From assembly GCA_021769545.1 (NCBI GenBank), contig JAETSS010000005.1, positions 1 through 15,228 of the forward strand: a DNA stretch of 15,228 nt. The letters are read 5' to 3'. Position 1 is the stretch's first letter; every line of letters begins with the position of its first letter. The position numbers and the translations under genes are program-made. Source of the stretch: Eubacterium sp. (GTDB lineage Bacteria; Bacillota_A; Clostridia; Peptostreptococcales; Anaerovoracaceae). The notes under the pieces are model-generated. The model was not told the origin of the DNA and did not search any database. It was given only the letters and a program-made list of their open reading frames with translations. Below, in pieces: positions 1 to 6,859 of the stretch.

Positions 1-519
1 GATGCATTTATCTGTAAATGTGATAAAATACCACTAGAAGTAATAGTAAAAGTCATCAATGTCAACTACGAAAAAGGCGCGGAGCTTCTGAAAAGATGTA
101 AGACTCTCAATGAATACAGCAGATTCATATATATGATAAGGGGAAAAGCAAGAGATATGAAGCTGCAGCAGGCGGTAGAGAAGACCATTGATGAATGTAT
201 GAAGGAAGGATTGCTAAAAGACTTCCTTAAGAAAAACGGTGGTGAGATTATGAGTATATTGTGTCATGAATTAACGAGAGAAGAATGTGAAGCCATAAGA
301 GAAAACGATGGCTATCTCAGGGGACTAGAGGAAGGCGAAGCTAAGGGAGAAGCACGCGGAAGAGCGGAAGGAGAAGCGCGTGGCAGAGCCGAGGGCAGAA
401 CTCAGGGCTTGTTGGAAGGCAAGCTGATGATCGCCCGCAATTTAAAATCAGCCGGGATCCCTATAAATATCATCGCAGAAAACACCGGCCTCACTGAGGA
501 GGAAATATCAGATTTATAA
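1..519 (+). CDS. Rpn-family PD-(D/E)XK nuclease/transposase, C-terminal part (5' end outside the window)
   Basis: The frame is open from base 1 to a TAA at 517-519, giving 172 codons with no start required inside the window, so this is the 3' part of a longer gene. The segment reading VINVNYEKGAELLKRC followed by LNEYSRFI resembles the region after the nuclease core in Rpn-family (recombination-promoting nuclease, transposase_31-like) proteins of Clostridia. It is followed by a helical stretch (AVEKTIDECMKEGLLKDFL) and a Gly/Glu/Arg/Ala repeat at codons about 111-136, which is typical of this family's tail. The catalytic domain lies upstream and cannot be checked. The tail repeat includes a 24-nt imperfect tandem duplication (346-369 and 370-393). 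Family members act on DNA and promote RecA-independent recombination; the role here is inferred from similarity. An internal ATG at 133 could be mistaken for the start, but the family-like sequence continues upstream of it. Confidence 0.75.
   Translation, partial: DAFICKCDKIPLEVIVKVINVNYEKGAELLKRCKTLNEYSRFIYMIRGKARDMKLQQAVEKTIDECMKEGLLKDFLKKNGGEIMSILCHELTREECEAIRENDGYLRGLEEGEAKGEARGRAEGEARGRAEGRTQGLLEGKLMIARNLKSAGIPINIIAENTGLTEEEISDL
346..393 (+). repeat. 24-nt tandem repeat coding the charged tail of the Rpn-like protein
   Basis: Two in-frame 24-nt copies (346-369, 370-393) each encode G-E-A-R-G-R-A-E. They differ mainly at third codon positions, so the peptide is kept while the DNA has diverged. 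Such low-complexity helical repeats are common in the tails of this protein family. Confidence 0.7.
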
Positions 520-558
520 ATAATGATCTGTGATCGATAACGTATCTCCAATTACCTC

Positions 559-587
559 TTGCATAATCATGCATTATTTAGTATACT
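559..587 (+). promoter_or_regulatory. Promoter of the lysA-dapF-dapB-dapH operon
   Basis: A TTGCAT -35 (559-564) and a TATACT -10 (582-587) are separated by exactly 17 bases. The predicted transcription start is near 594-595, just before the first paired strand of the lysine aptamer. The -35 is a weak match and the -10 a good one. The position relative to the riboswitch supports the call. Confidence 0.6.
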
Positions 588-600
588 GACAGCAGTATAT

Positions 601-818
601 ATGATAGAGGTGCGGATAAGATGAAGAGATAAGTGGTCGGCAGACAATGACTTACTTGGAGGCGATGCCGCCGAACCGGAGCTTCAGGCATGTGGCTGCG
701 GTGGGCATATGGTCAACAGCCATATGACTGTCTGCTGAGTCGGATCTCGGCAGTTGAGCTATCCTTAATGAACTTAGCTTGGTGTACGAGTCAGTAGGGA
801 AGCCTTACTGACTTTTTC
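601..818 (+). promoter_or_regulatory. Lysine riboswitch (L box) with expression-platform terminator
   Basis: The leader carries hallmarks of the lysine aptamer: GATAGAGGTGCG at 603-614, the GCCGCCGAA core at 667-675, and a closing CTATC at 759-763 that pairs with GATAG at 603-607 (P1). Internal helices are visible. One is a P4-like hairpin with CATATGG/CCATATG arms (705-711, 719-725). Another is a P5-like hairpin, CTGCTGAG/CTCGGCAG, around 732-752. The expression platform ends in an intrinsic terminator (789-818). Lysine binding is expected to stabilise P1 and favour termination, lowering expression of the downstream lysA-dap operon. The location directly before diaminopimelate decarboxylase fits the known role of the class. 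Confidence 0.93.
789..818 (+). terminator. Regulated intrinsic terminator of the lysine riboswitch
   Basis: AGTCAGTA (789-796) pairs with TACTGACT (806-813), with an additional GG/CC pairing toward the loop, and is followed by a T-run at 813-817. It lies 28 bases before lysA, so it acts as an attenuator rather than the end of an operon. Confidence 0.8.
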
Positions 819-845
819 ATATATATAACAATACAGGAAGAAGGA

Positions 846-2114
846 ATGATCATGGAAAATTTACAGATCGGAGGAGTGAGCTGCCGCAGTCTGGCAGACG
901 AGTTCGGAACTCCTCTTTACGTGTACGATGAATCTAAGATAATAAGTCAGGCAAAGGCTGCAGTAACGAATTTTGCATCGGAAAAATTCGATACGCAGGT
1001 GGTCTATGCATCGAAGGCCTTTTCGTCAAAGACGCTGTTCAGGCTCCTTGCGGACGAAGGACTGGGATTTGATGTAGTAAGCGGCGGTGAGCTTTACTGC
1101 GCCATAAAGACGGGCGTAGACATGAGCGAGGTGTATTTCCACGGCAACAACAAGAGCGATGAGGAAATCGCAATGGCGTTGGATGCCGGGGTGGGATATT
1201 TCGTCATCGACAACATCATGGAGTGCGACAGACTGCTGGCCATCGCAGAGAAAAAGAAAGCAGGCGCCAAAGCGCTTTTGAGGATAAATCCGGGGATCTC
1301 GGCCCACACTCATGAGTACATCATGACGTCCAAGCCGGATTCCAAGTTCGGTATATACATCGAAAACAAGGAGCAGATCGAAGCCGTAGTAAACAAGCTG
1401 GCGGAAAGCGATCTGATAAAGCTGGCAGGCTTCCACAGTCACATAGGCTCCCAGATCGTGGATTCCGGGTCTTTTGAAAAGGCCCTCGGCACCATGATAG
1501 GCTTCCTCGCCGACATGAAAGCATCCATGGGACTTGACGGCATGGAGCTCAGCATCGGCGGAGGTTTCGGTATCAGATATGTCGAAGAGGACAAGCCGGT
1601 ATCTCTGGGCGAAATGTGCGCAAATCTGGTGGGATATGCGGAAGCAGCCCTTGAGAAGAACGGCGTAAGCATATCGAAGCTGATAACCGAGCCGGGAAGA
1701 TCCATGGTGGGCGAAGCGGGCTATACACTTTACACCATAGGAGACATGAAAAAGAGCGGAGACAAGAACTATATCTTCGTGGACGGAGGCATGAGCGACA
1801 ACATAAGACCGGCGCTGTACGATGCCGAATACACAGGCTCCCTTCCCGAGAAATTATCGGAAAATGCAGAAATAACATACTGCGTAGCAGGAAAGAATTG
1901 CGAATCGGGAGATATACTTATACATGAGATAAAACTTCCGAAAGCCGAGCCGGGAGATCTTCTTGCAGTGTATTCCACCGGAGCCTACGGATATTCCATG
2001 GCGAGCAATTACAACAGGCTGGGAAGGCCTGCGGTAGTCTTTGCAAAGGACGGCAAAGCAAAGCTCGTCATGAGACGCGAGACATACGAAGATCAATACA
2101 GCCTGGAAGTTTAG
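846..2114 (+). CDS. lysA: Diaminopimelate decarboxylase
   Basis: Catalyses PLP-dependent decarboxylation of meso-diaminopimelate to L-lysine, the last step of the DAP pathway, in the cytoplasm. The 422-residue product has the fold-III (alanine-racemase/ODC-like) layout. The PLP lysine is K57 in VVYASKA. HSHIGSQI and the glycine-rich GGGFGI phosphate loop follow, then EPGRSMVG, the catalytic CESGD motif at C352 and the C-terminal YSTGAYGYSM. Length is normal for the family. Two starts are possible: ATG 846, with AGGAAG five bases upstream, or ATG 852, with AAGGA six bases upstream; they differ by two residues. It is first in the operon, controlled by the lysine riboswitch just upstream, and followed 15 bases later by dapF. 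Confidence 0.96.
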   Translation: MIMENLQIGGVSCRSLADEFGTPLYVYDESKIISQAKAAVTNFASEKFDTQVVYASKAFSSKTLFRLLADEGLGFDVVSGGELYCAIKTGVDMSEVYFHGNNKSDEEIAMALDAGVGYFVIDNIMECDRLLAIAEKKKAGAKALLRINPGISAHTHEYIMTSKPDSKFGIYIENKEQIEAVVNKLAESDLIKLAGFHSHIGSQIVDSGSFEKALGTMIGFLADMKASMGLDGMELSIGGGFGIRYVEEDKPVSLGEMCANLVGYAEAALEKNGVSISKLITEPGRSMVGEAGYTLYTIGDMKKSGDKNYIFVDGGMSDNIRPALYDAEYTGSLPEKLSENAEITYCVAGKNCESGDILIHEIKLPKAEPGDLLAVYSTGAYGYSMASNYNRLGRPAVVFAKDGKAKLVMRRETYEDQYSLEV

Positions 2115-2129
2115 CCGGAGGGAAAAATC

Positions 2130-2972
2130 ATGATTTTATGTTCAAAATATCACGGCTGCGGCAACAGCTTCGTGATAATAAAGGAAAGTGAACTTTTGAA
2201 AGAAAAGGTCAGTCCGGAAGAATATCCGGCTCTTGCACAGAGAGCCTGCGATATCAATACGGGGATAGGTGCCGACGGCATGATCGTCGTAAGGGAAAAT
2301 CCTGCGCTGGAAATGGTGTTCTACAACTGCGACGGCAGCAGAGCCCCTATGTGCGGCAACGGAATCAGATGTTTCGCCCATTTTTGCCGTGAGGAAGGCA
2401 TCGCGGCACAGACAACTTATCCCGTAAAGACTCTCGCCGGGGACATGATAGTGGATGTCGCATGCACGGAGCCTTTCAGAGTAAGGATAAACATGGGTAA
2501 GCCTGTCTATACAAAGGAAAGCATCAAGGTGGAGACTGATGACGAAGACTGCTTCGAACGCAGCATAAAGCTCAGAGACGGTACGGACGTGGCAGTAAGC
2601 AGCCTGTTCATGGGTACCATCCACACGGTGGTGTTCGTAGATGATTTTGATGTTTTCGATATTCCGGCAGTGGGCGAAGAGCTCTGCAACCATCCGACGT
2701 TTACGGAAAAAACCAATGTGAATTTTGTAAAGGTAATAGACGATGGAACGCTGGCGGTCAAGACATATGAGCGAGGCGTAGGCATGACGCTGGCATGCGG
2801 GACCGGGGCATGTGCTTCGGTGGTGGCTGCCAATGCACACGGACTTTGCGGCAAAAGCGCGGCGGTGAAGCTGAAGCTGGGAAGCCTCAATATAGATCTC
2901 GCTGAGGACGGAAATGTCTATATGGAAGGTCCGTCAGAAAAGATAATGACCGGGGAATTGTGTGTGCGTTAG
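2130..2972 (+). CDS. dapF: Diaminopimelate epimerase
   Basis: Interconverts LL- and meso-diaminopimelate without a cofactor, supplying meso-DAP for peptidoglycan and for LysA. The 280-residue protein has both catalytic cysteines of the family: C75 in MCGNGIRC and C223 in ACGTGACA, each in one half of the pseudo-symmetric fold. It opens with the typical KYHGCGNSFV substrate-binding segment. The start at 2130 has GGAGGG seven bases upstream. It lies 15 bases after lysA and 40 bases before dapB, so one transcript is likely. Epimerase together with dapH is consistent with the N-acetyl branch, which yields LL-DAP, rather than the one-step dehydrogenase branch. Confidence 0.96.
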   Translation: MILCSKYHGCGNSFVIIKESELLKEKVSPEEYPALAQRACDINTGIGADGMIVVRENPALEMVFYNCDGSRAPMCGNGIRCFAHFCREEGIAAQTTYPVKTLAGDMIVDVACTEPFRVRINMGKPVYTKESIKVETDDEDCFERSIKLRDGTDVAVSSLFMGTIHTVVFVDDFDVFDIPAVGEELCNHPTFTEKTNVNFVKVIDDGTLAVKTYERGVGMTLACGTGACASVVAANAHGLCGKSAAVKLKLGSLNIDLAEDGNVYMEGPSEKIMTGELCVR

Positions 2973-3012
2973 GACCGGTGAAGGATATAAAAACTGATTT
3001 AGGGGGAATATT

Positions 3013-3723
3013 ATGAAGATAGCTATTTTAGGAAGCGGCGCCATGGGCCAGGTGCTCGCTAAGATGACAGAAGAAAAGGACGGCTTTGAGCTTGCGGGAA
3101 TAATAGAGCCCATGGAAGGTCAGAAACCGGACGATCTTGAGGATGTAGATGTTATAATAGATTTCAGCAATCCGGCCAATCTGCAGATGCTCGTCGATTA
3201 CTGCAAAGCCAATAAGTGCCCTGCAGTCATCGCCACTACGGGATTCAGTGATGCCCAGCTTGCGGATATAGATGAACTGGCAGAAACAGTCCCTGTTGTA
3301 TTTTCGGCAAACTATTCGCTGGGCGTCAATGTGATGAAGCGAGTCATCGCCGAGATCACGCCGATACTGGAGGATGCCTTCGATATCGAGATCATAGAAA
3401 AGCATCACAACAAGAAGCTGGATTCACCGAGCGGTACGGCAAAGATGCTGCTGGCGGCAGCAGACGGAGAAGGAAAGTACGACCATATCTTCGGCAGAGA
3501 AGGCAACAGGAAGCGCGGTAAGGAGATCGGCGTCCATGCCATCAGAGCAGGCAATATCGCAGGAGAGCATACGGTGATATATGCAGGAGAAGATGAGATA
3601 CTGGAAGTGAAGCATACGGCAGGCTCCAAGAAGATATTCGCAGCGGGAGCCCTGACAGCCGCAGCCTTTGCAAAGGACGCAGAGGCGGGACTTTACAGTA
3701 TGGAAGACGTGCTGTTCGGCTAG
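3013..3723 (+). CDS. dapB: 4-hydroxy-tetrahydrodipicolinate reductase
   Basis: Reduces the DapA product to tetrahydrodipicolinate using NAD(P)H. The N-terminal nucleotide-binding motif is GSGAMGQ (residues about 7-13). The substrate-binding signature [18 protein letters not shown] carries the expected general acid H131 and partner K135. The C-terminal [12 protein letters not shown] segment also matches the family. At 236 residues it is shorter than the enterobacterial enzyme (about 270), as is common in Clostridia. A G-rich ribosome site (GGGGG, 3002-3006) precedes the ATG. Its place between dapF and dapH supports the assignment. Confidence 0.95.
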   Translation: MKIAILGSGAMGQVLAKMTEEKDGFELAGIIEPMEGQKPDDLEDVDVIIDFSNPANLQMLVDYCKANKCPAVIATTGFSDAQLADIDELAETVPVVFSANYSLGVNVMKRVIAEITPILEDAFDIEIIEKHHNKKLDSPSGTAKMLLAAADGEGKYDHIFGREGNRKRGKEIGVHAIRAGNIAGEHTVIYAGEDEILEVKHTAGSKKIFAAGALTAAAFAKDAEAGLYSMEDVLFG

Positions 3724-3737
3724 GAGAAAACCCAAAC

Positions 3738-3744
3738 AAGGAGG
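3738..3744 (+). promoter_or_regulatory. Ribosome binding site of dapH with unusually long spacing
   Basis: AAGGAGG is a perfect Shine-Dalgarno core but lies 14 bases before the dapH ATG at 3759. No in-frame ATG, GTG or TTG occurs in the intervening bases, so the distant start is the best available. Most other starts in the window have 5-8 base spacing. Confidence 0.6.
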
Positions 3745-3758
3745 ATAAAGTACAAAAG

Positions 3759-4451
3759 ATGGAAGCAAAGGAAATAATAGAATTTATAGGAAATGCAGAG
3801 AAGAAAACACCTGTCAAGGTTTATGTAAAGGAAAAGGCACCTGTCGATTTTGCAGGCTGTCAGGTTTTCGGCACGGGAGATAAGATCGTGTTCGGAGACT
3901 GGGAGCAGGTAAAGGATATACTCGACGCCAATGCCGATAATATAGAGGATTATGTTATCGAAAACGACTGCAGGAATTCCGCGATACCGCTTCTCGATAT
4001 GAAAAACGTCAAGGCAAGGATAGAGCCGGGCGCATTCATCAGAGACAAGGTTGAGATCGGTGACAATGCGGTCATCATGATGGGCGCAGTAATAAACATC
4101 GGCGCTGTCATCGGTGAAGGAACCATGATAGATATGGGAGCCGTACTGGGCGGCAGAGCTACGGTAGGAAAGAACTGCCATATCGGGGCCGGCACAGTGC
4201 TGGCAGGCGTTATCGAACCTCCAAGCGCGCAGCCTGTCATCGTTGAGGACGACGTTGTCATCGGAGCCAATGCAGTAGTGCTGGAAGGATGCCGCATAGG
4301 AAAAGGCGCAGTAGTTGCAGCCGGAGCCGTAGTTGTGGACGATGTTCCTGCCGGAGTGGTAGTGGCAGGCGTTCCCGCAAAGATAATAAAGGAAGCCTCG
4401 GATACAGCGGCTGAAAAGATCCAGGTGGTCGACTTGCTGAGAAAGCTGTAG
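3759..4451 (+). CDS. dapH: 2,3,4,5-tetrahydropyridine-2,6-dicarboxylate N-acetyltransferase
   Basis: Acetylates tetrahydrodipicolinate with acetyl-CoA, the committing step of the acetylase branch of DAP synthesis. The 230-residue product has a short N-terminal domain (about residues 1-85, starting [22 protein letters not shown]). A left-handed beta-helix of hexapeptide repeats follows ([46 protein letters not shown]). The ending is the usual [12 protein letters not shown] acyltransferase tail. Length and the N-terminal domain fit the DapH/DapD group of Firmicutes and argue against the succinyltransferase DapD of proteobacteria. It is last in the operon, with a terminator starting 12 bases after the stop codon. 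Confidence 0.94.
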   Translation: MEAKEIIEFIGNAEKKTPVKVYVKEKAPVDFAGCQVFGTGDKIVFGDWEQVKDILDANADNIEDYVIENDCRNSAIPLLDMKNVKARIEPGAFIRDKVEIGDNAVIMMGAVINIGAVIGEGTMIDMGAVLGGRATVGKNCHIGAGTVLAGVIEPPSAQPVIVEDDVVIGANAVVLEGCRIGKGAVVAAGAVVVDDVPAGVVVAGVPAKIIKEASDTAAEKIQVVDLLRKL

Positions 4452-4463
4452 GAATCCGATAAA

Positions 4464-4509
4464 AACAGGCGTACGGAGAGAAAAATATTCTCTGATACGC
4501 CTGTTTTTT
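4464..4509 (+). terminator. Intrinsic terminator ending the lysA-dap operon
   Basis: AACAGGCGTA (4464-4473) pairs with TACGCCTGTT (4496-4505). An upper helix AGAGAA/TTCTCT forms the apex, and a T-run follows at 4504-4509. The -35 box of the next promoter begins two bases later. Confidence 0.92.
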
Positions 4510-4510
4510 G

Positions 4511-4539
4511 TTGACAAACATATATCGCAGTGCGATAAT
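4511..4539 (+). promoter_or_regulatory. Promoter of the padR-DUF2812 operon
   Basis: A consensus TTGACA (4511-4516) is spaced 17 bases from GATAAT (4534-4539). The predicted start is near 4546. The spacer contains a perfect palindrome that overlaps the -10, so a regulator bound there would block the polymerase. Confidence 0.85.
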
Positions 4540-4573
4540 GTATATGCGATATATCGAACTTCGATACATCGCA
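4524..4573 (+). promoter_or_regulatory. Paired palindromic operators, probably bound by the PadR protein
   Basis: Site 1 (4524-4536) is the perfect 13-bp palindrome ATCGCA-G-TGCGAT, lying between the -35 and -10. Site 2 (4545-4573) is a 29-bp inverted repeat with 14-base arms and one mismatched position: TGCGATATATCGAA, a central C, then the complementary arm. The half-site ATCGCA/TGCGAT is common to both. PadR-family regulators often repress their own operon from such dyads; binding by this PadR is inferred. Confidence 0.65.
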
Positions 4574-4663
4574 GGGTAATATAAGTTAGATCGACAATAC
4601 AGGCAGCTCCTTACGTTCGGTAGGGGGACGTCAATAACGGCTATACAGCAACAGGAGAAGCAT

Positions 4664-4990
4664 ATGGACGAACATATAAGAAAAGTATATGTACCTATGA
4701 CGGAAACCGGATTTTATATCCTGATGTGTCTTAGACAGGAGACTCACGGATACGGCATCGTCCAACGGGTGGCGGAGCTGACGGACGGCGAGATCGTAAT
4801 AAGCCCGGGGACCATGTACGGGAGCCTTTCCAAAATGGAAAAGGACGGGCTCATAGAATTCGTACGGACGGAGGAAAAGCGAAAGATCTATATCATCACG
4901 GAGCTGGGGCGGCGCGTGCTGGAACTTGAGATGAAGCGGATCAGGAGACTTTACAAAAATATGTCGGAGGTGCAGGAGCATGAAGAATAA
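4664..4990 (+). CDS. PadR-family transcriptional regulator
   Basis: A 108-residue winged-helix repressor. The N-terminal part (TGFYILMCLRQETHGYGIVQRV) is the classic PadR start. The recognition region ISPGTMYGSLSKMEKDGLI (about residues 46-64) and the wing KRKIYIITELGRRVL follow, then a short C-terminal helix as in the small PadR subfamily. AGGAG lies six bases before the ATG. The gene overlaps the next one by 11 bases, so they are translationally coupled. PadR proteins usually respond to small molecules and repress adjacent membrane-protein or efflux genes. Repeated dyads in its own promoter suggest autoregulation. The inducer is unknown. Confidence 0.92.
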   Translation: MDEHIRKVYVPMTETGFYILMCLRQETHGYGIVQRVAELTDGEIVISPGTMYGSLSKMEKDGLIEFVRTEEKRKIYIITELGRRVLELEMKRIRRLYKNMSEVQEHEE

Positions 4991-5534
4991 AGACAGAAAG
5001 ACGGAATTCAGATTTTTTACGGTAACTCAGTGGAGGCAGGAACAGGATTATCTGCAGGAACGGCACAGCGACGGATGGCGGTTTGTAAAGGTGAGTCTGC
5101 CGGGGATATACCGTTTCGAAAGGTGCGAGCCCGAGGATGTGGTGTATCAGCTGGATTACAATCAGGATGGCCGGGTCGCACGTGAAGATTATCTGCAGAT
5201 GTTCAGCGACTGCGGCTGGGAATACATACAGGACTTTGTCGGCTACAGCTATTTCAGAAAACCCGTTTCCGAGATGACGGGCAGGGAAGAGATCTTCTGC
5301 GACGACGCGTCCAGATTTGATATGATAAAGCGTGTGTTCAGAGGACGTATATTGCCACTGATCATCATACTGCTTTGCGTTATAATACCGCAGATGGTGA
5401 TGCAGAGTCATCGTGCAGAACCCCTCGCAAAAACGTTCACCTGTATCTTTTCCGTGCTGTTCGTTCTGTATCTGGTGATATTGATATCCTTCGGGATACA
5501 AGTTTGGAAATACAGAAAATCGCTGTATAAATGA
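4980..5534 (+). CDS. DUF2812 domain membrane protein
   Basis: The 184-residue product has a soluble N-terminal region (1-115) of DUF2812 type, including TVTQWRQEQDYLQERHSDGW, FERCEPEDVVYQLDYNQ and YLQMFSDCGWEYIQDFVGYSYFRKP. Two C-terminal membrane helices follow (about 122-141 and 152-176) with a short basic tail. Proteins of this type are frequently encoded directly after a PadR regulator in Firmicutes, as here. Their biochemical function is not established. The start codon lies inside the end of padR, with GGAGG eight bases upstream, so expression should follow padR. Confidence 0.87.
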   Translation: MKNKDRKTEFRFFTVTQWRQEQDYLQERHSDGWRFVKVSLPGIYRFERCEPEDVVYQLDYNQDGRVAREDYLQMFSDCGWEYIQDFVGYSYFRKPVSEMTGREEIFCDDASRFDMIKRVFRGRILPLIIILLCVIIPQMVMQSHRAEPLAKTFTCIFSVLFVLYLVILISFGIQVWKYRKSLYK

Positions 5535-5640
5535 GTGGGGCAAACGAGCGTAACCGGCTTGAAATCAGCGAAAAAACGCCTTCGCAACTGCCGGTTGACA
5601 CATTTCAAAGCGTGCTTGGTTGCCCGCTCACAGCTTTTTT
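5532..5640 (+). terminator. Long imperfect stem-loop followed by a T-run, possible terminator of padR-DUF2812
   Basis: Nested inverted repeats begin at the DUF2812 stop codon. Outer arms are TGAGTGGGGCAA (5532-5543) and TTGCCCGCTCA (5620-5630). Middle arms are AACCGGC (5552-5558) and GCCGGTT (5590-5596). The apex is GCGAA (5568-5572) and TTCGC (5581-5585). A T6 run follows at 5635-5640. The right side carries about 13 extra bases, so the structure is bulged. It is unusually long for a simple terminator. Confidence 0.5.
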
Positions 5641-5648
5641 GATATGAT
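5620..5648 (+). promoter_or_regulatory. Promoter of the HTH-membrane protein gene
   Basis: TTGCCC (5620-5625) and TATGAT (5643-5648) are spaced by 17 bases, with the predicted start near 5655. The -35 overlaps the right arm of the upstream stem-loop. This position argues against an ATG at 5620 being the gene's start. Confidence 0.6.
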
Positions 5649-5701
5649 GACTCCGGAAAAATCGAAAAGGGAAAAGTATTTCAGATATAAGGAAATGAGA
5701 C

Positions 5702-5707
5702 AGGAGG
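5702..5707 (+). promoter_or_regulatory. Ribosome binding site that fixes the HTH-membrane gene start
   Basis: AGGAGG lies five bases before ATG 5713. The in-frame ATG at 5620 has no such site and sits within the promoter. Confidence 0.85.
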
Positions 5708-5712
5708 AAGCA

Positions 5713-6792
5713 ATGGCATTATCGGAAAAAATAATAAAACTGAGGAAACAGAACGGATGGTCCCAGGAGGAACTGGCAGCCAGGCTTGATGTTTCCAGAC
5801 AGTCCGTATCAAAATGGGAAAGCGCATCATCGACGCCGGATCTGGACAAGATCATAAAGCTGAGCGATATATTCGGAGTCAGTACCGATTATCTGATAAA
5901 GGATAGTGAAGACGACTGTGCAGAGCAGAGTGCCCCGGAAGGCGCTGCGGAGATCGACATGGAAACCCCGGAAAGCGGCGGTGGCGGCGCAAACCATTCG
6001 GATGGCGGCGGCTCCTATTCGGGATACGGCTCGAATGACAGATTTCAGGCAGACGACGAGGTGATAATGACCCTGCCTGAAACGGAATATTATCTCGATC
6101 TGGTGGCACATACGGCTAAGCATATCGCAGCAGGAGTATTTGCATGCATACTGTCGCCTGTGGTACTGATACTGCTGGGCGGACTTTCTGAATGCCACAT
6201 CATAGATATGACTGACAATATGGCAGGCGGCATCGGGATGGTCGTACTGCTGCTGATAGCGGCGGCTGCCGTGCTGGTGTTCGTCATGAAGGGCATGCAG
6301 CTCAAAAAGTACGAATATCTGGAACGAACTCCCGTGAGGCTCGATGAAGACGCGTTTTCGCTGGTCATTTCCAGAAAAGAGGATTTTGAACCTCTGCATA
6401 AAATATGTATCTCCATCGGCGTTGTGCTGTGCATAGTAAGCGTGATACCTCTCTTTGTCGTGGCTGCCTTTGATTCCGCCGACATAGTATATATCTGCTG
6501 TGTCGATGTACTGTTGTTTTTCGCAGGTATCGGAGTCTTTCTGTTCGTGTGGTCGGGAATGATATATGGAAGCTTCTGCAAGCTCCTTGAAGAAGGCGAA
6601 TACGACCGCCGAGGAAAAATCGCTAACCGCATCAGCGAAAGATTTTCCGGTGTCTACTGGAGCGCGGTGTCTGCCATATATCTGTTTATAAGCTTTCTGA
6701 CCGGCGCATGGGCGAGCACATGGATAATCTGGCCATGCGCAGGAGTGCTGTTTGGCGTTTTGAAAAACGTTATGGCGGTATCGAGGAAGTGA
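5713..6792 (+). CDS. XRE-type helix-turn-helix protein with multi-pass membrane domain
   Basis: A 360-residue product. Residues 6-61 form a Cro/CI-type HTH (IIKLRKQNGWSQEELAARLDVS, then RQSVSKWESASSTPDLDKI). An acidic and Gly/Ser-rich linker follows (about residues 65-120, with SGGGG and SDGGGSYSGYG). The rest carries about six membrane helices, near 137-158, 172-194, 231-255, 258-286, 314-332 and 335-354. Such membrane-anchored HTH proteins are common in Clostridia and are thought to sense an envelope or ligand signal while binding DNA; target and signal are unknown. An in-frame ATG at 5620 would add 31 residues, but the AGGAGG site and the promoter position favour 5713. Confidence 0.85.
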   Translation: MALSEKIIKLRKQNGWSQEELAARLDVSRQSVSKWESASSTPDLDKIIKLSDIFGVSTDYLIKDSEDDCAEQSAPEGAAEIDMETPESGGGGANHSDGGGSYSGYGSNDRFQADDEVIMTLPETEYYLDLVAHTAKHIAAGVFACILSPVVLILLGGLSECHIIDMTDNMAGGIGMVVLLLIAAAAVLVFVMKGMQLKKYEYLERTPVRLDEDAFSLVISRKEDFEPLHKICISIGVVLCIVSVIPLFVVAAFDSADIVYICCVDVLLFFAGIGVFLFVWSGMIYGSFCKLLEEGEYDRRGKIANRISERFSGVYWSAVSAIYLFISFLTGAWASTWIIWPCAGVLFGVLKNVMAVSRK

Positions 6793-6818
6793 TATTGAGC
6801 CATGATATCCATCGATGC

Positions 6819-6859
6819 ATTCCAAAAAATCGCAGCATTCAGGCTGCGATTTTTGGAAT
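6819..6859. repeat. Near-perfect hairpin, first unit of the array
   Basis: The arms 6819-6836 and 6843-6859 pair over 17 bp with a single bulged A around the loop ATTCAG. GTGATATT (6789-6796) and AATATCAC (6857-6864) form a further long-range inverted repeat that reaches the stop codon of the upstream gene. It may also slow or end transcription from that gene, but there is no T-run after the stem. Confidence 0.7.

Noticed and set aside
2142..2840. 232-residue open frame on the minus strand
   Set aside because: It is antisense to dapF, whose catalytic motifs are intact; no ribosome site or recognisable domain.
5620..5712. Upstream in-frame start for the HTH-membrane protein
   Set aside because: It lies in the promoter and stem-loop, has no ribosome site, and adds residues unlike the usual HTH protein start; AGGAGG before 5713 is decisive.
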